Part shown: positions 12,401 to 25,900 of the stretch, in pieces
How positions within the stretch are numbered: position 1 is the first letter of the stretch
How the letters are laid out: every line of letters starts with the position of its first letter
Source: Himantopus leucocephalus
Taxonomy: Eukaryota > Chordata > Aves > Charadriiformes > Recurvirostridae
Direction: 5' to 3'
DNA length: 64,000 nt
Assembly: GCA_003993805.1 (NCBI GenBank)
Contig: RSEF01000002.1
Location: forward strand, 97,520,887-97,584,886
Notes under the pieces: model-generated
What the model saw: the letters and a program-made list of their open reading frames with translations, nothing else
What the model was told of the DNA's origin: nothing
Databases searched by the model: none
Translations under genes and position numbers: made by a program

Positions 12401-12478
12401 AGAAGAAATGGCATCCTAGTCATGAGAAAAGAGACACTGAGAAGAAATGGGATCCTGGTCAGGAGAAAAGAGACACTG
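12401..12478 (+). repeat. Two-copy tandem repeat, 39-base unit
   Basis: AGAAGAAATGGCATCCTAGT (start of copy 1, 12401-12439) is followed directly by AGAAGAAATGGGATCCTGGT (start of copy 2, 12440-12478). The copies differ at three positions, all G in copy 2. The unit is a multiple of three, so frames pass through it, but the surrounding frame is not convincing as a gene. Confidence 0.9.
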
Positions 12479-13278
12479 AGACAAAGTGAGGCATGCCTCT
12501 GAACAGCAGTCACCACAGCGTGACAGCATTTCTTTATTGACCATCAAATAATGACAGTATTTGAACTGTACCTTCTCAACAGAGGAGTGGAGGCAAACAG
12601 TAGCATATTGTTCAGGGGGCTTTTGAGACACACCATGTGCATGAGGTGTCTGCACTGTGGCTGGTACTGTGGAGGTATTCCAGGAACATGCGGTACTCTC
12701 ATTCTCTTTGTTTTCACAAAAGTGCTACGAGGTACCTCTCATTGGACCTGATGTAAAGCCCACTGAAGTCAGTTAGTGGCTAGCCTTGTTAGTTACAGCC
12801 CTGAAATCACATCCAGATTTTGCTGATCAAAGTGAATAATTTCACTCTAGGAGATAACCAGTAGCAGTCATCTCTGCATTCCAATGTAATCCAGTTCACT
12901 CAATAAAATTGTTATTAAAAGGGAGTATTTCTTTACCTCCAAAAGAAGTTAAGGAATAATTTTACATTAAAAGAAAAATGGGATTTGTGGTAAAGACAGC
13001 ATTGAAAGGGGATTAAAATTAGCTTTAAATTGACAGCTTTAATCTTACCTTCCCCATCACCTAGTTTCTTATGAACCATGGAACAGATGACCCTCATGTA
13101 TGCCACAGGAAACACTGCATATACTTTGAACATATTTGAAAAAAATAAAATCTAAAATTTGTAAAAAGCAGTCCTTGGTATTTCAGGTGTTGATTATGTA
13201 TTTTGGGCCAATCTGCACATATGAGGTATTTAGGACAATGTATCAATCTGCCCAAAGTGATGATCATTCCCTTAAAGT

Positions 13279-13308
13279 TGTAGTGAAAAGGACTGTAGTG
13301 AAAAGGAC
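13279..13308 (+). repeat. Two-copy tandem repeat, 15-base unit
   Basis: TGTAGTGAAAAGGAC occurs twice in perfect tandem, with no further copies. Confidence 0.92.
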
Positions 13309-13452
13309 TCACTGTGGTCTTAGCTCTGCTCTCTTACTGCTGCCTCAGGAGAAATTAGTAATTCTAGTGGCAAAACAGATCCAGAATTATCTTGAGATCA
13401 AAGAGTGCAGTCGTGAGGGGCTCTTCCATTGATTGCTCAAGTTTGGGAGGAC

Positions 13453-13552
13453 NNNNNNNNNNNNNNNNNNNNNNNNNNNNNNNNNNNNNNNNNNNNNNNN
13501 NNNNNNNNNNNNNNNNNNNNNNNNNNNNNNNNNNNNNNNNNNNNNNNNNNNN
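13453..13552. other. Assembly gap (100 N)
   Basis: Exactly 100 Ns of placeholder length. The flanks (GGGAGGAC on the left, GGTTATTC on the right) show no simple repeat explaining the break. Confidence 0.95.
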
Positions 13553-16012
13553 GGTTATTCTAGATGTTAAAGGAAAAAGTATATTTTCTCTCCATGCAAT
13601 TTTATTTTACTGTTTTTGCTTCATGTCATATGATTGTATCTTGCAGTCTGTTGGTTAATTGCTCTTGGATATTAATGGATATTAGCTAATATTTGGTTAT
13701 TAATACTCAGGGATTTAAAGGCACTGTGTAGACTTATACTCAGTATTGAAAACATCAGCACCAGAACTTTGAAGTAGGTATAACTGAACACAAAAAAATT
13801 ATGTGGACCGGTCTTATACTTTTAATTAACATAAAATCCAAGATAAATAGTTTGCATGAATTTCATTTAGAACCTAGCCTGAAGTGGTTGGTTTCATTCT
13901 TTTCTCTTGCATTCTCCAAACCAGGTAACCTCATTGATATTTTATGCATGAAGCAGTTTGTATCTCCCCAGCCTGCAACAGTACTATTTCCTTGAAAATA
14001 ATTCCGACTGCATTCTAACCAGGTTTAGTCCTATAAGGACTTTGCTTTTCTACATGAAAAAAAACCTGCTGAACTGATAAGTTAAGCATATTTTGAAGTC
14101 TTTTCAAGATCAGAGTTTTTACGGACAGTAACTATACATTTATGACTGGCACATTGATGTAAGTCATTAATGTCTGATGCCTAAGTAAAGCTAAGTATGT
14201 GATTTTAAAATGTGACTTGATTGGTAGCAAAAAAGGTAAAACTAATCATTTTACAATCCATTTTGTCACATTTGAATGATGCTAGGCAGACCTCACATGA
14301 CTGGTTCTTAATCAGCATATTTTAAAAGAAAATGCATCATTGATTCTTTCTATTTGCTTTTTGGTTTCAGAATCTTTGGAGACACCCCAGATTTATTTTC
14401 AAGATTGCCAGTAGGGTTAAATGTGCTTTCAAAAGTATAACAACAGAGGTTCATGGCTCCACAAAGTATCACTACCAGCGCTGTAATCAGTTTCACTTCT
14501 TTATGTCACAGGAGCATCTGGTCTCCCAACACAGAATTACTGTAGAGTTAATGGGGAACATGCATTACATAAAATGTAAAGTTGGAAAATTATAAACCCT
14601 ATTAGAATATCCCTTCTTTTTCCAAACTGTTAGCAATAACACAAGCAGTGGAGACATGAGCCATTCAATGGTATAATTTTCAAATGTACCCTATTTTATG
14701 CCAGATTTTCAATTGTTTTATTTTGGCTGAAACACTTGTATTTTAAAATGTTATCTGAAACTGAAATATAGAAGCAAGGGTAGATATTATAGTTAAGAAG
14801 CTTATGAACAAATTTTCATAATTTATTGCATGTGAGACCTCTAAATAGTAGGAAAGGAAGTGGAACTGTAGGAAGAAGGGGAAAAAAACCTTGTAGGAAA
14901 AGAGGTGGAAGTCTGGAAATGCAACTGATAGCAGAGAAGCTAAGGCAGCCTTCTACAGTTTTGGAGACAGTTTGCCTTTGGTATGAGTTTATGTTTACGT
15001 GTATGCAATGTGATATTGGCTGCCGTTTTATTGGAGCCACGGTAGTTCCCAGCTCTAATCTTCTGTCCCCGGTTTTCCTCCTGTAGTCTATTCTGATTGT
15101 CTTTGCCATTCCCACTCTTTATCTTCTCCCATCCTTTTCTCTCCTTCTGTATGTATGTCTTGCAAAAGGATGTGCCCCAGTATTTCCAGTCAAGCTTCTG
15201 CAGTGGTAATTCCTGATGCGTTGACCCTTCTTGTTGCTCATAGCACCTTGGAAGTATGGTTGTTTTGGGAAGGTTAATTCTGTGGCCTTCTCTGTCATCT
15301 ATGGTGTACTGGCTGCTATCACCCAGTCTCTCACGACTGGGTACAGATACGCATTGGGCAAATTCAATGGTGTCTCCAGTCAAATAAGAAAAGCAAATGA
15401 GTTCTTGGGGGGATATAGTTCTTGCAGATCACTTTTCCATTTGCAAAACAGAATAATTGCTGACATAGTTAGGACTTTTAATGTGTTTATTTATGAAATG
15501 AACTTCCAATGCATTTGTTTGAGAAGTGACAACAAACAATCAGAAATTTCCCAAAGGAAACATGTGATCCCAAAGACTAACAAATTTATCTTAGAATTTA
15601 AAAATGCCCATAAAAATTTGCCTGGAAATGCTGAGTCTAAAACAAAAAAACCACCATACAACAAGCTTCAAGACTTTTATGGCAAAGAACAAGGAAGCAA
15701 GGAACTGAGCATTACAAAAAGCTCAAAATAGGGTGAATGTGGGGCATTTTTAGTTTGCATCAACAATTTGCATAATAAAGGAAAGACTGACAAAAGAAGT
15801 GATTTAAAACAAAAAGGGTTAGTTGAATAATTAAAAAGCACATTATAACAACCAAACTTAAATGCAGCAAGATGAATAGCTCTTACATGCTATGGTGAGG
15901 TGGTACATAAAATCCTCAGATAGAAGCAAAGTGAATATGAAAATAAACTGCAAAAAAGAAATCATGTTTCAAGGGTTGGGGTTTTTTTCAGGAATACAGA
16001 ATTATGTATCTG

Positions 16013-16048
16013 TATGTATACATCTATCTATATATATATTTTTTTTAC
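16013..16048 (+). repeat. TA-rich microsatellite and T-tract
   Basis: Irregular TGTA/TCTA units pass into (TA)n and then a run of T. Short and of no assignable function. Confidence 0.7.
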
Positions 16049-16959
16049 AAAGTCATTTATATTCCTATCTAATATGTCTGCCCTAAGGGTCTAACAAATA
16101 CAAATGGGAAAATATAATTAATATAGAATTATAAAACCAACTGTGAAATGTATTTTCTTTATTTCCTCAAGATAACTGGGGAGAAAGAAAAGCAAAGGGT
16201 ACGACTGACATTCCTTGTTTAATGCAGCTTACTTAGTGACTGGCATAATGATAAGTGATGGTAATTTACCTTAAAAACCTTAATGAGTGGATCATTACTA
16301 TAGAGAAATGGGAAGAAAACTTTAATCCCACAGAGGCAGAGCTCCATGGTTGGCTGTGCAATAACCAGACAGAACTCTGAATGAGATTCCCAAGCTTCTG
16401 TTCCCTAGATAAAATTTTCTCTCACTCCACTTTTGCAAAGGTAATGAGGAGGTAATGAGGCTTGACTTGAATTTTTTCAGCACTTGATTCCCTTCATTCC
16501 CCAGCAGGTTCCCATAGGATAGAGTAAGATGTTGGATTTATATAAAAGCTGTGCTGATAGATAGGTGGAGGAGGTGAGCCATGCTATTTGGTTTTGGATT
16601 CTGTTTGTATGAGAAGGGGTTCAGATAAATTTCAAGTTCTTTCAGCACTGTCAATTCACTCTGATAGTTTCCACAGAATAAGACAATTTGACGACATGCA
16701 GACCTTGTCAGGGCTGTTGACTGTTTATTTTGTCACTTTACTGATACTAAACACTGACCTTTCTGTGCCACCTTTTCTTCCTCTTTTCCCCCCGTTTTTC
16801 ACTAGCTTAATACATACATCTGAGTAAATAATAAAACCCAAAAATGTAGGCAGATATGTTGTATTAGATCATTAGCTTAATTTGAGCTGAAAGGTCTTTG
16901 TTGTAAGTTGGGGGTGGGAAGGGACCTGGGGACCTTTGCAAAGTATTTTGCTGGCAAGC

Positions 16960-17115
16960 TTGTTGAGATTTGATTGCCTTTGTTGTGATAATCTGAAATT
17001 AATTTGCACTTGAACCCATCTTTCTTCTGGGCTCAATTTAAACACGGTTATAATTATGCGCCCTGCATGAAATTGAGAACAGACACTGATATGACAAGTC
17101 TGAATTTTTTAATTC
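16960..17115. promoter_or_regulatory. Candidate conserved non-coding element
   Basis: Complex, non-repetitive sequence with SOX-like CTTTGTT, TAATCT, AATTAATTTGCA and CGGTTATAATTATGCG words packed within about 150 bases, flanked by more ordinary AT-rich DNA. The call rests only on motif density and appearance; random AT-rich DNA also produces some of these words. Confidence 0.25.
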
Positions 17116-19532
17116 CCCAGGTACTAAAGGCTTTTTTCCCCACTTATCTCACAAGGTAATAAAACAAAATGTTCCAGTGAAGCACATGCTTAAGAGAGAG
17201 GTATTTGCCTGAGGGGAAACAGTAATAATCAGTGTATTGCTACACATTTACTCATGTACTTTCTCAGTAGGTCAATCTCTTTCTTTTAAAGTGATGTTAA
17301 ACTTCTGCTAATATTGGTTGATTTGTACCTGGTACAATATAAAAAAGTAGAAATGATATGTTTTATTCTATTTTAGCAGCTCCTCATCTGAAAGGCTTTT
17401 TCTCAAACATCCATTTTGATAGATATTTAAAAAAAAACCACTATTGAAGACTACCTCCTAACATCCACAATTGATCTTAGCAGTGCACCTTTCTTGTTCT
17501 CAGTATGAGCTGTAATATCCTTATCAGCATTCTTTTAGTTTTAACCCAGATTAGTGTTTTTGGTGAGGAATCTCATTAACTACAGTAAGCCCATCTTCTT
17601 TTGTGATTTCCTTTGGAATTGTAATGTACGAAAAGGCCACCAAGGTCAATGCCCTGGGCACAAATTCCTCTTTAAATCATCATTCAGCTCAGAGTAACAA
17701 CATTCTCCTTAGAAATAGACATTTTTAAAGATCTGGAACAAACTGCTCAGTTTCTTGGAAGTGAAAATCATCTGGAAGAGAAGTAGAAATTAAGAGAATA
17801 GGAAATTAAGTGTAGGGATCTGCAGAGTAACTATTTGTTAGATCCATCCATTTTCTTTTAACCAATATAATTCTTCTTTTCTCTGCCTCCTAAATTTGTA
17901 TACTGTGTCTTTTTGAATGAAAAAGAGCGCAGGTTTTAGTTAAACTCCCCTGCACTTTAACACAGGTTTTGAAGCTATTGATGGTGCTACTGAAGTAACA
18001 TCTTTCAAGATTTAGCAATAGGAATGGTGCTCTTCCCAAAGTTGTGGACCGCATTCAGCTGATCGTCTTGAGAAAACTAAATAAGTAAAAAAAAAAAATC
18101 CTGTGTTTTTGCCAAGTAAAGCAAGGGTGCTATTTCTGCCATACTATTTTATTATTAGTAGTGTAAAAAACAAGCCCAGAACACATGCCGAATATTTCAC
18201 CATTCTTATTCAAATCTCTATTGCTATTTCACAAATACAAATTAAGCAAAATAACTGAATAGCACCTCATTGTGGTTAAAACAGTAGCTTGGCCTTTGCC
18301 TTTTTAAAGGACTCAGTATTCATTTAAATGAAAATTTTTTTGAAAGCTAACTTATTTTTAACTAATGATGGTTTTCATACTGGCTGTAATGGAAATAAAA
18401 ATGAAAATAGGTGGTGCAAAGTGAATAGTTATCCCGCTCTAACTTATGAAAAGAAACGTTGTGACCAGGCTGGCACAACATGAAGGTAAAAGATCGAAGC
18501 TAGAGAAAGCAATATACAGAGTCATTATTTTTCTACATGGACATTAATGTTGGTTTCAATCAGGTTTGTCAGAAATTTATTTTTTTATTTTAAAACGTGT
18601 GTATTCTCAGTTTTTTTCAAATACCATTTTGCTAAGATGAAGGGGGAGTGGAAGTGATGTTAGATAATTTCAGTGAGGGTGTACCCTAATTGCAAAATGT
18701 GACATGAAAGTAGATTCTACATGATTGTTTTGTACTGAAATAGCAACATCACATATCCATGAGGTAGATCTCCTAGAGTGGGCCTCTGTACATAAAATCT
18801 TGTTAAAATTTTTTAAATGTATCTTCTGGTGTGTTCCCTGCCTCTCTACCATTTTGTTCAGAAATAAGTTTAGAAACAATGGGAACAACAAGCCAACTAT
18901 ACGACAAACTTCCTAGTCCACAACATACCTATTAAACAATATAGTAGCTCAAAGCAACAAAAAGTCACTAGTATGGAGAAAGAAACAGTTCTTTATATCC
19001 TGAATCCTAGGAATCCGGTGGTATCTTCAAATTGCAAGGTAAAAATGTGCTTAACGTATGACCAGCTACGTGACATCTAAAATGCAGTAATAATAATATG
19101 GGATGACATGCTAGGAGAGCACATACGATAAGAACTGTGTGGCCACACATGGTGTGGTACATTTTCACCCCTTAGTTTATGTGTTTTGCTTTCCACTGCC
19201 ACATTTTCTGGTGACTTTATCTAGTCTCGTTCAATCATGCTGTGCACATCACAGTCACTTACTGACAAGCAGCCCTAGCTGAAGCATTCAGAGAAACAAC
19301 CTTCCACAAACAAAGCAGGCAAGTCCTGTTTCTCTTAAGATAAAATCTGCTGATCTCATTATTGATTGTCTGCTTTCAGGGGTTTTGTTTCCTGAAAGTT
19401 TGATATGGGGCAACAGAGGTGACAAAAGATTGGCACTGCGACCTGGAAATTAAATGGTCGACTATTAGATCAACGTCAAATAGGGTGAGGCTGAAGTGTT
19501 TGGCAAAAGCATTAGATGCTGTCTTGACTTAA

Positions 19533-19564
19533 TCTCTCTCTCCCTCTTTCTCTCTCTCTCCTTT
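19533..19564 (+). repeat. (CT)n microsatellite, interrupted
   Basis: Polypyrimidine stretch of about 32 bases made of TC repeats broken by CCC and TTT. Confidence 0.85.
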
Positions 19565-19914
19565 ATCTTGAATCTGTTTTGAACCCTCCCAGGCAATTTA
19601 CTATCCTTGTCATTGATTTTTATCACCTAATGTGCCCCTATGAAGAATTACTTTTTGAATGATAAATCAGCTTCCTCATTTAAACAATTGTATGCCTCAC
19701 CTTAATGTAAAAATAGCCACTGAAAGAAAAAAAATATAGTAAGTGTTAACATTAATCACTGACCAGTGGAACCCTTGTGATTTTGAAAGGAGCACCAGAT
19801 TTTCTTTTATTATGGAGGGTATAACTGTACTAGAAATAAATGATGAACCCTCTCTTTTATTAAACTGTAACTGTTAAGAAATAAATTACAGTGGCAAATT
19901 GCAGTCAGCGAGCT

Positions 19915-19953
19915 GGAGGGAGGAAAAAAAAAAAAAGAAAAGAAAGGAAAGAA
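19915..19953 (+). repeat. Purine-only tract with A-run
   Basis: About 39 consecutive purines including a run of 13 A, then AAAG/GAAA units. Unlike the purine tracts at 1831 and 38779, this one was assembled without a nearby gap. Confidence 0.8.
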
Positions 19954-22900
19954 CTGCTCAGTAAAGCAAACTTGTAATCGTTATCCAGTGTTTTCTGCAA
20001 ATAGATAGCATGTAATACACTCAGGCACATTCCTCGTTTCACAGGCATTATGGTCTGAGTATGTAAGACGTGTTTTGAGGAAGACCACAGTAATAATGAG
20101 TAACAGACTGACCTTTTCTAACAATCCTTCTTCATCCCCCATCTTTCTGTATCCCTTTTCCCCGCACGGCCCTCTATATTTACGTAGAAAACCCTCCTTT
20201 TCCTGTTGTATGCCCTGAACAGAAGTATACACTATCAGGTATTGAATGAAGGCATGTGTTGTATTATTTGCCACCTTTTTTTTTTTAAATTTTTATTTTT
20301 TAATTATGATGTCCAAAGGAAGATACGTCTTTTCACAGAAGAAGAGTGATTTTTTCCTTGCTTAAGTGATGAAGTATATTAGAGAAATTTTTCTGGTTTG
20401 GTTAGCATTTAAGTACACATATCAGCCTTGGCATTCTTGGGGTGAAAATGTTCAGGGAAAGCCCAAATGAAAGCTCTGAATCCAAGCAACCACTTATTGT
20501 TTTTAAATGAAACCGGTGTATGAAAGGAGTATGTATGTAAGTGTTCATTCAGCATAGGTCCCACTTGGAGAACATTTTAGAACCAAAACTTGTTAAAAAA
20601 AAAATATTTCTTGGTTCAGAAGGAAAATGTAGCTTGGGAAAAGTTCTTCGTTCCTTGCTCTTCAACTCATTTTAACCTGTGCTTTACGGATTTTTGAAAA
20701 AAAGGTTTCTGGACTAGTCATGGTACAGGCATCCACAATCTCCTGTGGGAAAAAAAAGGTGTGGGGAGGGCATCCATACGCTGAAAACCACACTATTTTA
20801 CCTGAGCTATGACAAACTAAAGCTGCCACTGCTAGTTCTCAGAATTTTATCATGCATCTGATAATGCTTGATATTTTTCTTAAAGCTTTCTTTCCTGGAG
20901 TCTCATGAATACAAGGCAATATGAGACTGACCAATTTTTTTTCCCACAGTAATATCCTGGTCATTCAACTAGCCTTTGCCTTGTGTATATTATAAAATAA
21001 TACATCTATCATGTTGGTATTATAAAAATTGATAGGTATTCCATACAGCATTCAAAAATTGCTGGTTTATGATGCAGTCTCACTCTTTTGGTCGCATGAA
21101 TGTATGATCTCTGATCCACGGGGAGTTGGTCACACACCAAGGGTTAATATTTAGTCAGTTCCACAGATAATGTATTTGTAGGACTCCACTTCCCCAAGAG
21201 ACAACTGTAAGGAAAACACTGATCTAGTTCTCCTTTTTATCCTGTCTGAAGGATGGAAGAGGGAAGGAAATGGATCAAGACCTTACAAACCCTCACCACG
21301 GGAACCAAAAATTAATGTAGTGAAGAGTTTGGGAGAGAAATTTTGCAGAGTCTGTAACAATTGCATAAAAGTAGATGGCTTTATTTTGTCACTAGAAAGG
21401 AAAACATTTCTGAACCTTTCCATACCAACTTGTCTCTAGAACATACATTAGTTCTTCAAATACATTGTCACTGAACTTTTTTTTTTTAAAGCCATATTAC
21501 TGAAAATTGACTTCAGAAGTTTATTTCAGTAGCTCTTTCAGACAACCTGGTTGTATTAGATGGTACTTCTATGTACGTTGGTCGTACGATGTCAACACTA
21601 CCAGTAGAAATAGTTGTTTGGGATGTTAAATTGATGATACTGTAACAGTGACAACTTCAGAGCTTTCTAATGTGAAACTAAGTCTTTTAACTGCTAATCT
21701 CTTGAATCAATATGTGTTGCATCGATTCACTCCATTCTAGAGTAACTCCAGAGTGTGTACATGCACATCAATCCTTTCTAGTCACCTCTGCTCTCACTCT
21801 CCATATGTTATATAGGGAACGAAGCACGTTTAAAATGTTTCATTTCTAGTCCATACAACATTTTGTCACTATATTCTCTCAACAGCTCTGGTTTTCTTGT
21901 TCTGAAGCACTGCATTCTTCATTTTTCTTGTTTCTTTGACAAGAAAAGTAATGCAATGCTTTTCCAAAATGAACAATTAGAACCACACTTCAGTCCTTTG
22001 AACTAGCATATAAAGGTTTGTGGTTGAGTTGCTTATATATTCCTCTTGTCTGCAAGTACTTACAGGGCCTTCTTGGCATTCTGAAGTTTGAACGTCGTAT
22101 TGTATTGCGTGTATCATCCTGCAGAAGACACTTTGAGTTACGTATGGCCTTTTATGTATCTGAATCCAAGGTCATCCAGAATTTCTGTTGTTTTTCTTCT
22201 AGTATAGTGCAATTTCATATCAAATGCTGCAGGAAAAACTTACCATAATCCTATTTAAAATTATCCCATAAACAATTGAAAGCCATTCATTTGTGAAAAA
22301 ATATTAAAAACTAAACCGAAACTGCAAACTAAATCCCCAAAGCTTTACTTATGGTTGTGTAGTTCAACTAAACTCTGCTCTTCATCTGCATTCTCTTGTA
22401 TGGGGCAGAAACTAAAAGCCACTTGCTAAGGAAAAGAATAATATGTCAGCTACTCTAAGAGTAAGTGAGTCAGAGTGACTCGGTTTCTCAGTCAAATATG
22501 CTGCCTTTTCTTTACAGTATACTAAATCTGAGAGAGCTCAGATTTCTAGTTTGAGAATGTGTAGAAAGGTTATGTCTGTCCTGCCTTTAACAGATAAAAA
22601 AATTGTGAGACGTGTTGAGTGGTCCATAGGACCAAATAAGCTGAGCGAGTAGTGATAATACGTGTGCTAATGCACTTTCAGAGTTTGACCCTTCTGTGTA
22701 CAGGCAAAGGTGCAAAATCTTTCACCTCTGAATCCCATGCCTCATTTTTTGCTGAGTCTGACTGTAGTTTATCTGATTTTTTTGTATGTTTTCTAATAAA
22801 GTGTTTGGTCGACCAGTGCAATTGTACAGAACAGCTAAAACACAGAATATTCAAGCTGTGATTGGGTAGGCTAAATATTATTATCCGGATAACAAGTTAG

Positions 22901-25900
22901 GGAGTAACTACAAGTGCTCTTATGCCTGCAAATCTGAGAGGGCAGTACCTCTAAGGAGGGGAGCAATGACAAGCAGCTGGGGACAGGCTGAGGACAGAAA
23001 CTTCTTGACTCCGCTTAGCTGAAACTAGAACAGCATGTCTGCTCACAGCTATTGCACTTCACCTGTTCTGAAATGTTTTTTGTGTTGGGGCCTTTAGCTG
23101 ACAACTTTGCAGAACTGCTATGGTGATTGTGCTGCCCCCAGAAATGGCTTCTGGGACCACGAGAATTCCCTGTAGGAGGAAGGCAGCTTGTTGAACCTTT
23201 AAATTGACATACTGATAAAGTCCCTGTTAAGAAAAAAAAAACTTTTTAGTCTATATTGTTTATAGAACTTAATTAAATCAATAAATATGAATAATTTCCT
23301 TACTTGTAGCTATTATTTATGAGGTTTAGATTCTGCCTTTTACCCACTACCCATGCCAAGGATAGGAGTCCCAAGAGCACCCAAATGAGGGTAATTTGAA
23401 AAATAATAGCATAGCTGTAAATATCTAGGTAATATTTCCTTCTTTTTGACCTGTATCTATGCTTGCACAGGTTGTTATGTGCTTTAGAGCAATCTTGAAG
23501 CTTCTGTATTTTTCTTCTGGCTGGGAACAGAACTCAAGAGATTGCCACATCTCATCTCAAATTAAGATGCGATTGAGATTGAATCTCAAACTGTCTGCCT
23601 ATTGAGTTTGTGGTGGATCAGGGATTACCTATGCCAGCTGAATGCTCCTTCAGTCTGAGAAAGTTGTTGGCTGATTTTCTCAGTCTTGCGACCTTGTTTT
23701 CCAGTGAACTCAACAGTAATGACTGAGTACACTTGCTAAGCCCTTCTGATGCTGAGAAGCTTAAAAATTAGTATGTAGGAACCTATCTGCAGGATCTTGT
23801 TTTCAAGCATGTGCGCTTTACTATAAATCCTTTTGAGAGTTTTAAAATATAAGTTTCTAAAGGCTATAGTTTACATGTATAAAACATGTTTGTGTTCACA
23901 GGTAGTTCACGTTATAAAATTTATAGCTAGACAACATAGCCTTAATTACATAAAGAAACATTGGACCCCAAGCAGCCCCAATGATTTTCATGGGAATTTT
24001 TATTCTGTGATATACTGTTTAACATTTATTATTGTATCTTGTTTTCATTTTTATGTTTTCCCCAACGGTGCTGCTATCAGTGTCTACATGGTGTTGGTGC
24101 AAAGTTGGATATTCCATTTTAAGGAGAAAGGGTTGTATTGGTTGTTTGTTTGTTTGCTTTAAATAAATCATGCTGTGGCCTTGTGGGAATGTTTCTGGTC
24201 ACAGATACCTCATCTTGTTGAAAAAGTAAAGTTGAATGTTTTGCTTGGCATTAATAAAGGTTTGTCTAGGCAGAACCATCTGCTCTGCTCACTACAATTA
24301 ACCTCTTCAGAAAGATTTTTTGGCTGTGCCATCCTTGTCCCCATAGAGGTGCCCAATACCCAGGGCTGGGGCTGCCCTGGCTGCACCCTGACTCCTTGAC
24401 CTGTGCTGCACCCTGGCACACAGAACGAGGAACCAACTGTTGTGCAAAAAGAACTGAATTAAGTAATAATTTGTAATATATGGAAGATAAATTCCTTTGT
24501 ACACCAATTCATATCTATTTCACACAAACTCACATGCTGGACCAATACACACTCTTAGTAAATCTATTGTGCCCCTTTGTGGATGGCAATACCATAATGA
24601 CAAAGCAAATACGTTTAGGATGTTTTCTTCTGAGAAAGACATGGCTACATATAGTGACATGCACAGGAAGACAGAAAAATATTTTTTGAAAGGGTAGTAC
24701 ATTCCCATGGTTTTACTGGGGATAAAGAAGCAAATATACAATTTTTGGCCAACAGATGAGAGATCGATGGACAACAAACTTAGAACTGTATTTCAAATGT
24801 ATTTTCATAGGTAATGAATATATGATGAAACTGAACACTATATTTTTTAAAGGGTGTTACTTACATTTTATCTATCTTGGTTCTCACTAGAAGTAATGTA
24901 GAAGCAATGTACTTAAAAGGTTAAGAAAACTCTGAATTTTGGCAATAAACATGTTTTTAAATGGCTAGTCTTTTCTTACCAAGGACCTTCCCATTTGAAT
25001 GAGATTTTATAGTTTTGCTCAAGACTCTTCTGTTTTCATAAACAATGATTTAACATACTGTCCTGCTGTTCGCAAGAGAGTAGAAGAATTTATTTTCATT
25101 TCTGATCTTATTTTGCTCTTGGACTAATGCCTTTCAGATCACGTGTTTGATACATTGTTGTAGAACCAGAAGAAAATATTGGGGGAGAAAAACAGTGCTG
25201 AACCACCTTCTGCTTCTACAGGCGTAAAAGTCAAGAGCTTTTGACCCCTCAGCCAAAGGTAAGTATAGCATTAGCTTGACACCTACTGAAATCTGTCAAC
25301 TGATTTTGGTGGATGTGGAGCATCCTGCCATCAGGTCTCCAGTGTTCTCAAGACCTAGCAAAATAAGAAGATAAAGGACTGGTCGTCTGAAGAAGAAAGT
25401 CATCAAACAACAACAAAAGAGTGTGATTTGATCCATTCAGGAAAGAAGGGCAAATATAGACAAACTTTGGCTTTGAAGGTTGTGACTGACCTCAACAGAA
25501 CTGAGCTAGAGTAAACCGTGCACACAATAAGCAGATGAGTTAAAGAGCACTAACAGTGTGGAAATTCCACAGTATCAGGCATAGCAATTGTTTAGACGTG
25601 TACACTGACATCTGCCACTATGCATATTTGTTTTGCACTGGCTCCTGTTGTGCTGCTTCATGCATACACTGTATGGGGCCAGGAGGGAACAGAGTAGACA
25701 AACCACTCCTGATGTCTGTTGTCCTTCTCCTGGCAACTTCTTGGAATTACTGAAAGATGCAGTGGTTCTTCATCTTACATTCCACTCCTCCTCTGCCTTG
25801 TGTATATTTGTACTGTGCTTTCCCTAGTGACAAAATGCTGAATAGCTCCAAACACGCATTTCCTTGTATTTTCTGACTGTGGATTTTTGGCTTCCGACAG

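Larger units (their letters stand above)
10451..13452. other. Unassigned intergenic sequence
   Basis: No gene recognised. It holds an A/C-rich simple tract at 10713-10750, a pyrimidine-rich CTGCTGCTG-containing patch at 11560-11600, the two-copy 39-base repeat at 12401-12478 and the 15-base repeat at 13279-13308. Around 12750-12785 the phrase AAAGCCCACTGAAGTCAGT resembles a piece common in very old amniote interspersed repeats, but it is too short to assign. Confidence 0.5.

Noticed and set aside
14940..15731. 147-codon - frame and 166-codon + frame
   Set aside because: They overlap on opposite strands, the + frame opens with TTG, and neither resembles a known protein.
24340..24420. GC-richer patch thought to be an LTR
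   Set aside because: No terminal repeats, polyadenylation signal in the right place or internal retroviral sequence nearby.
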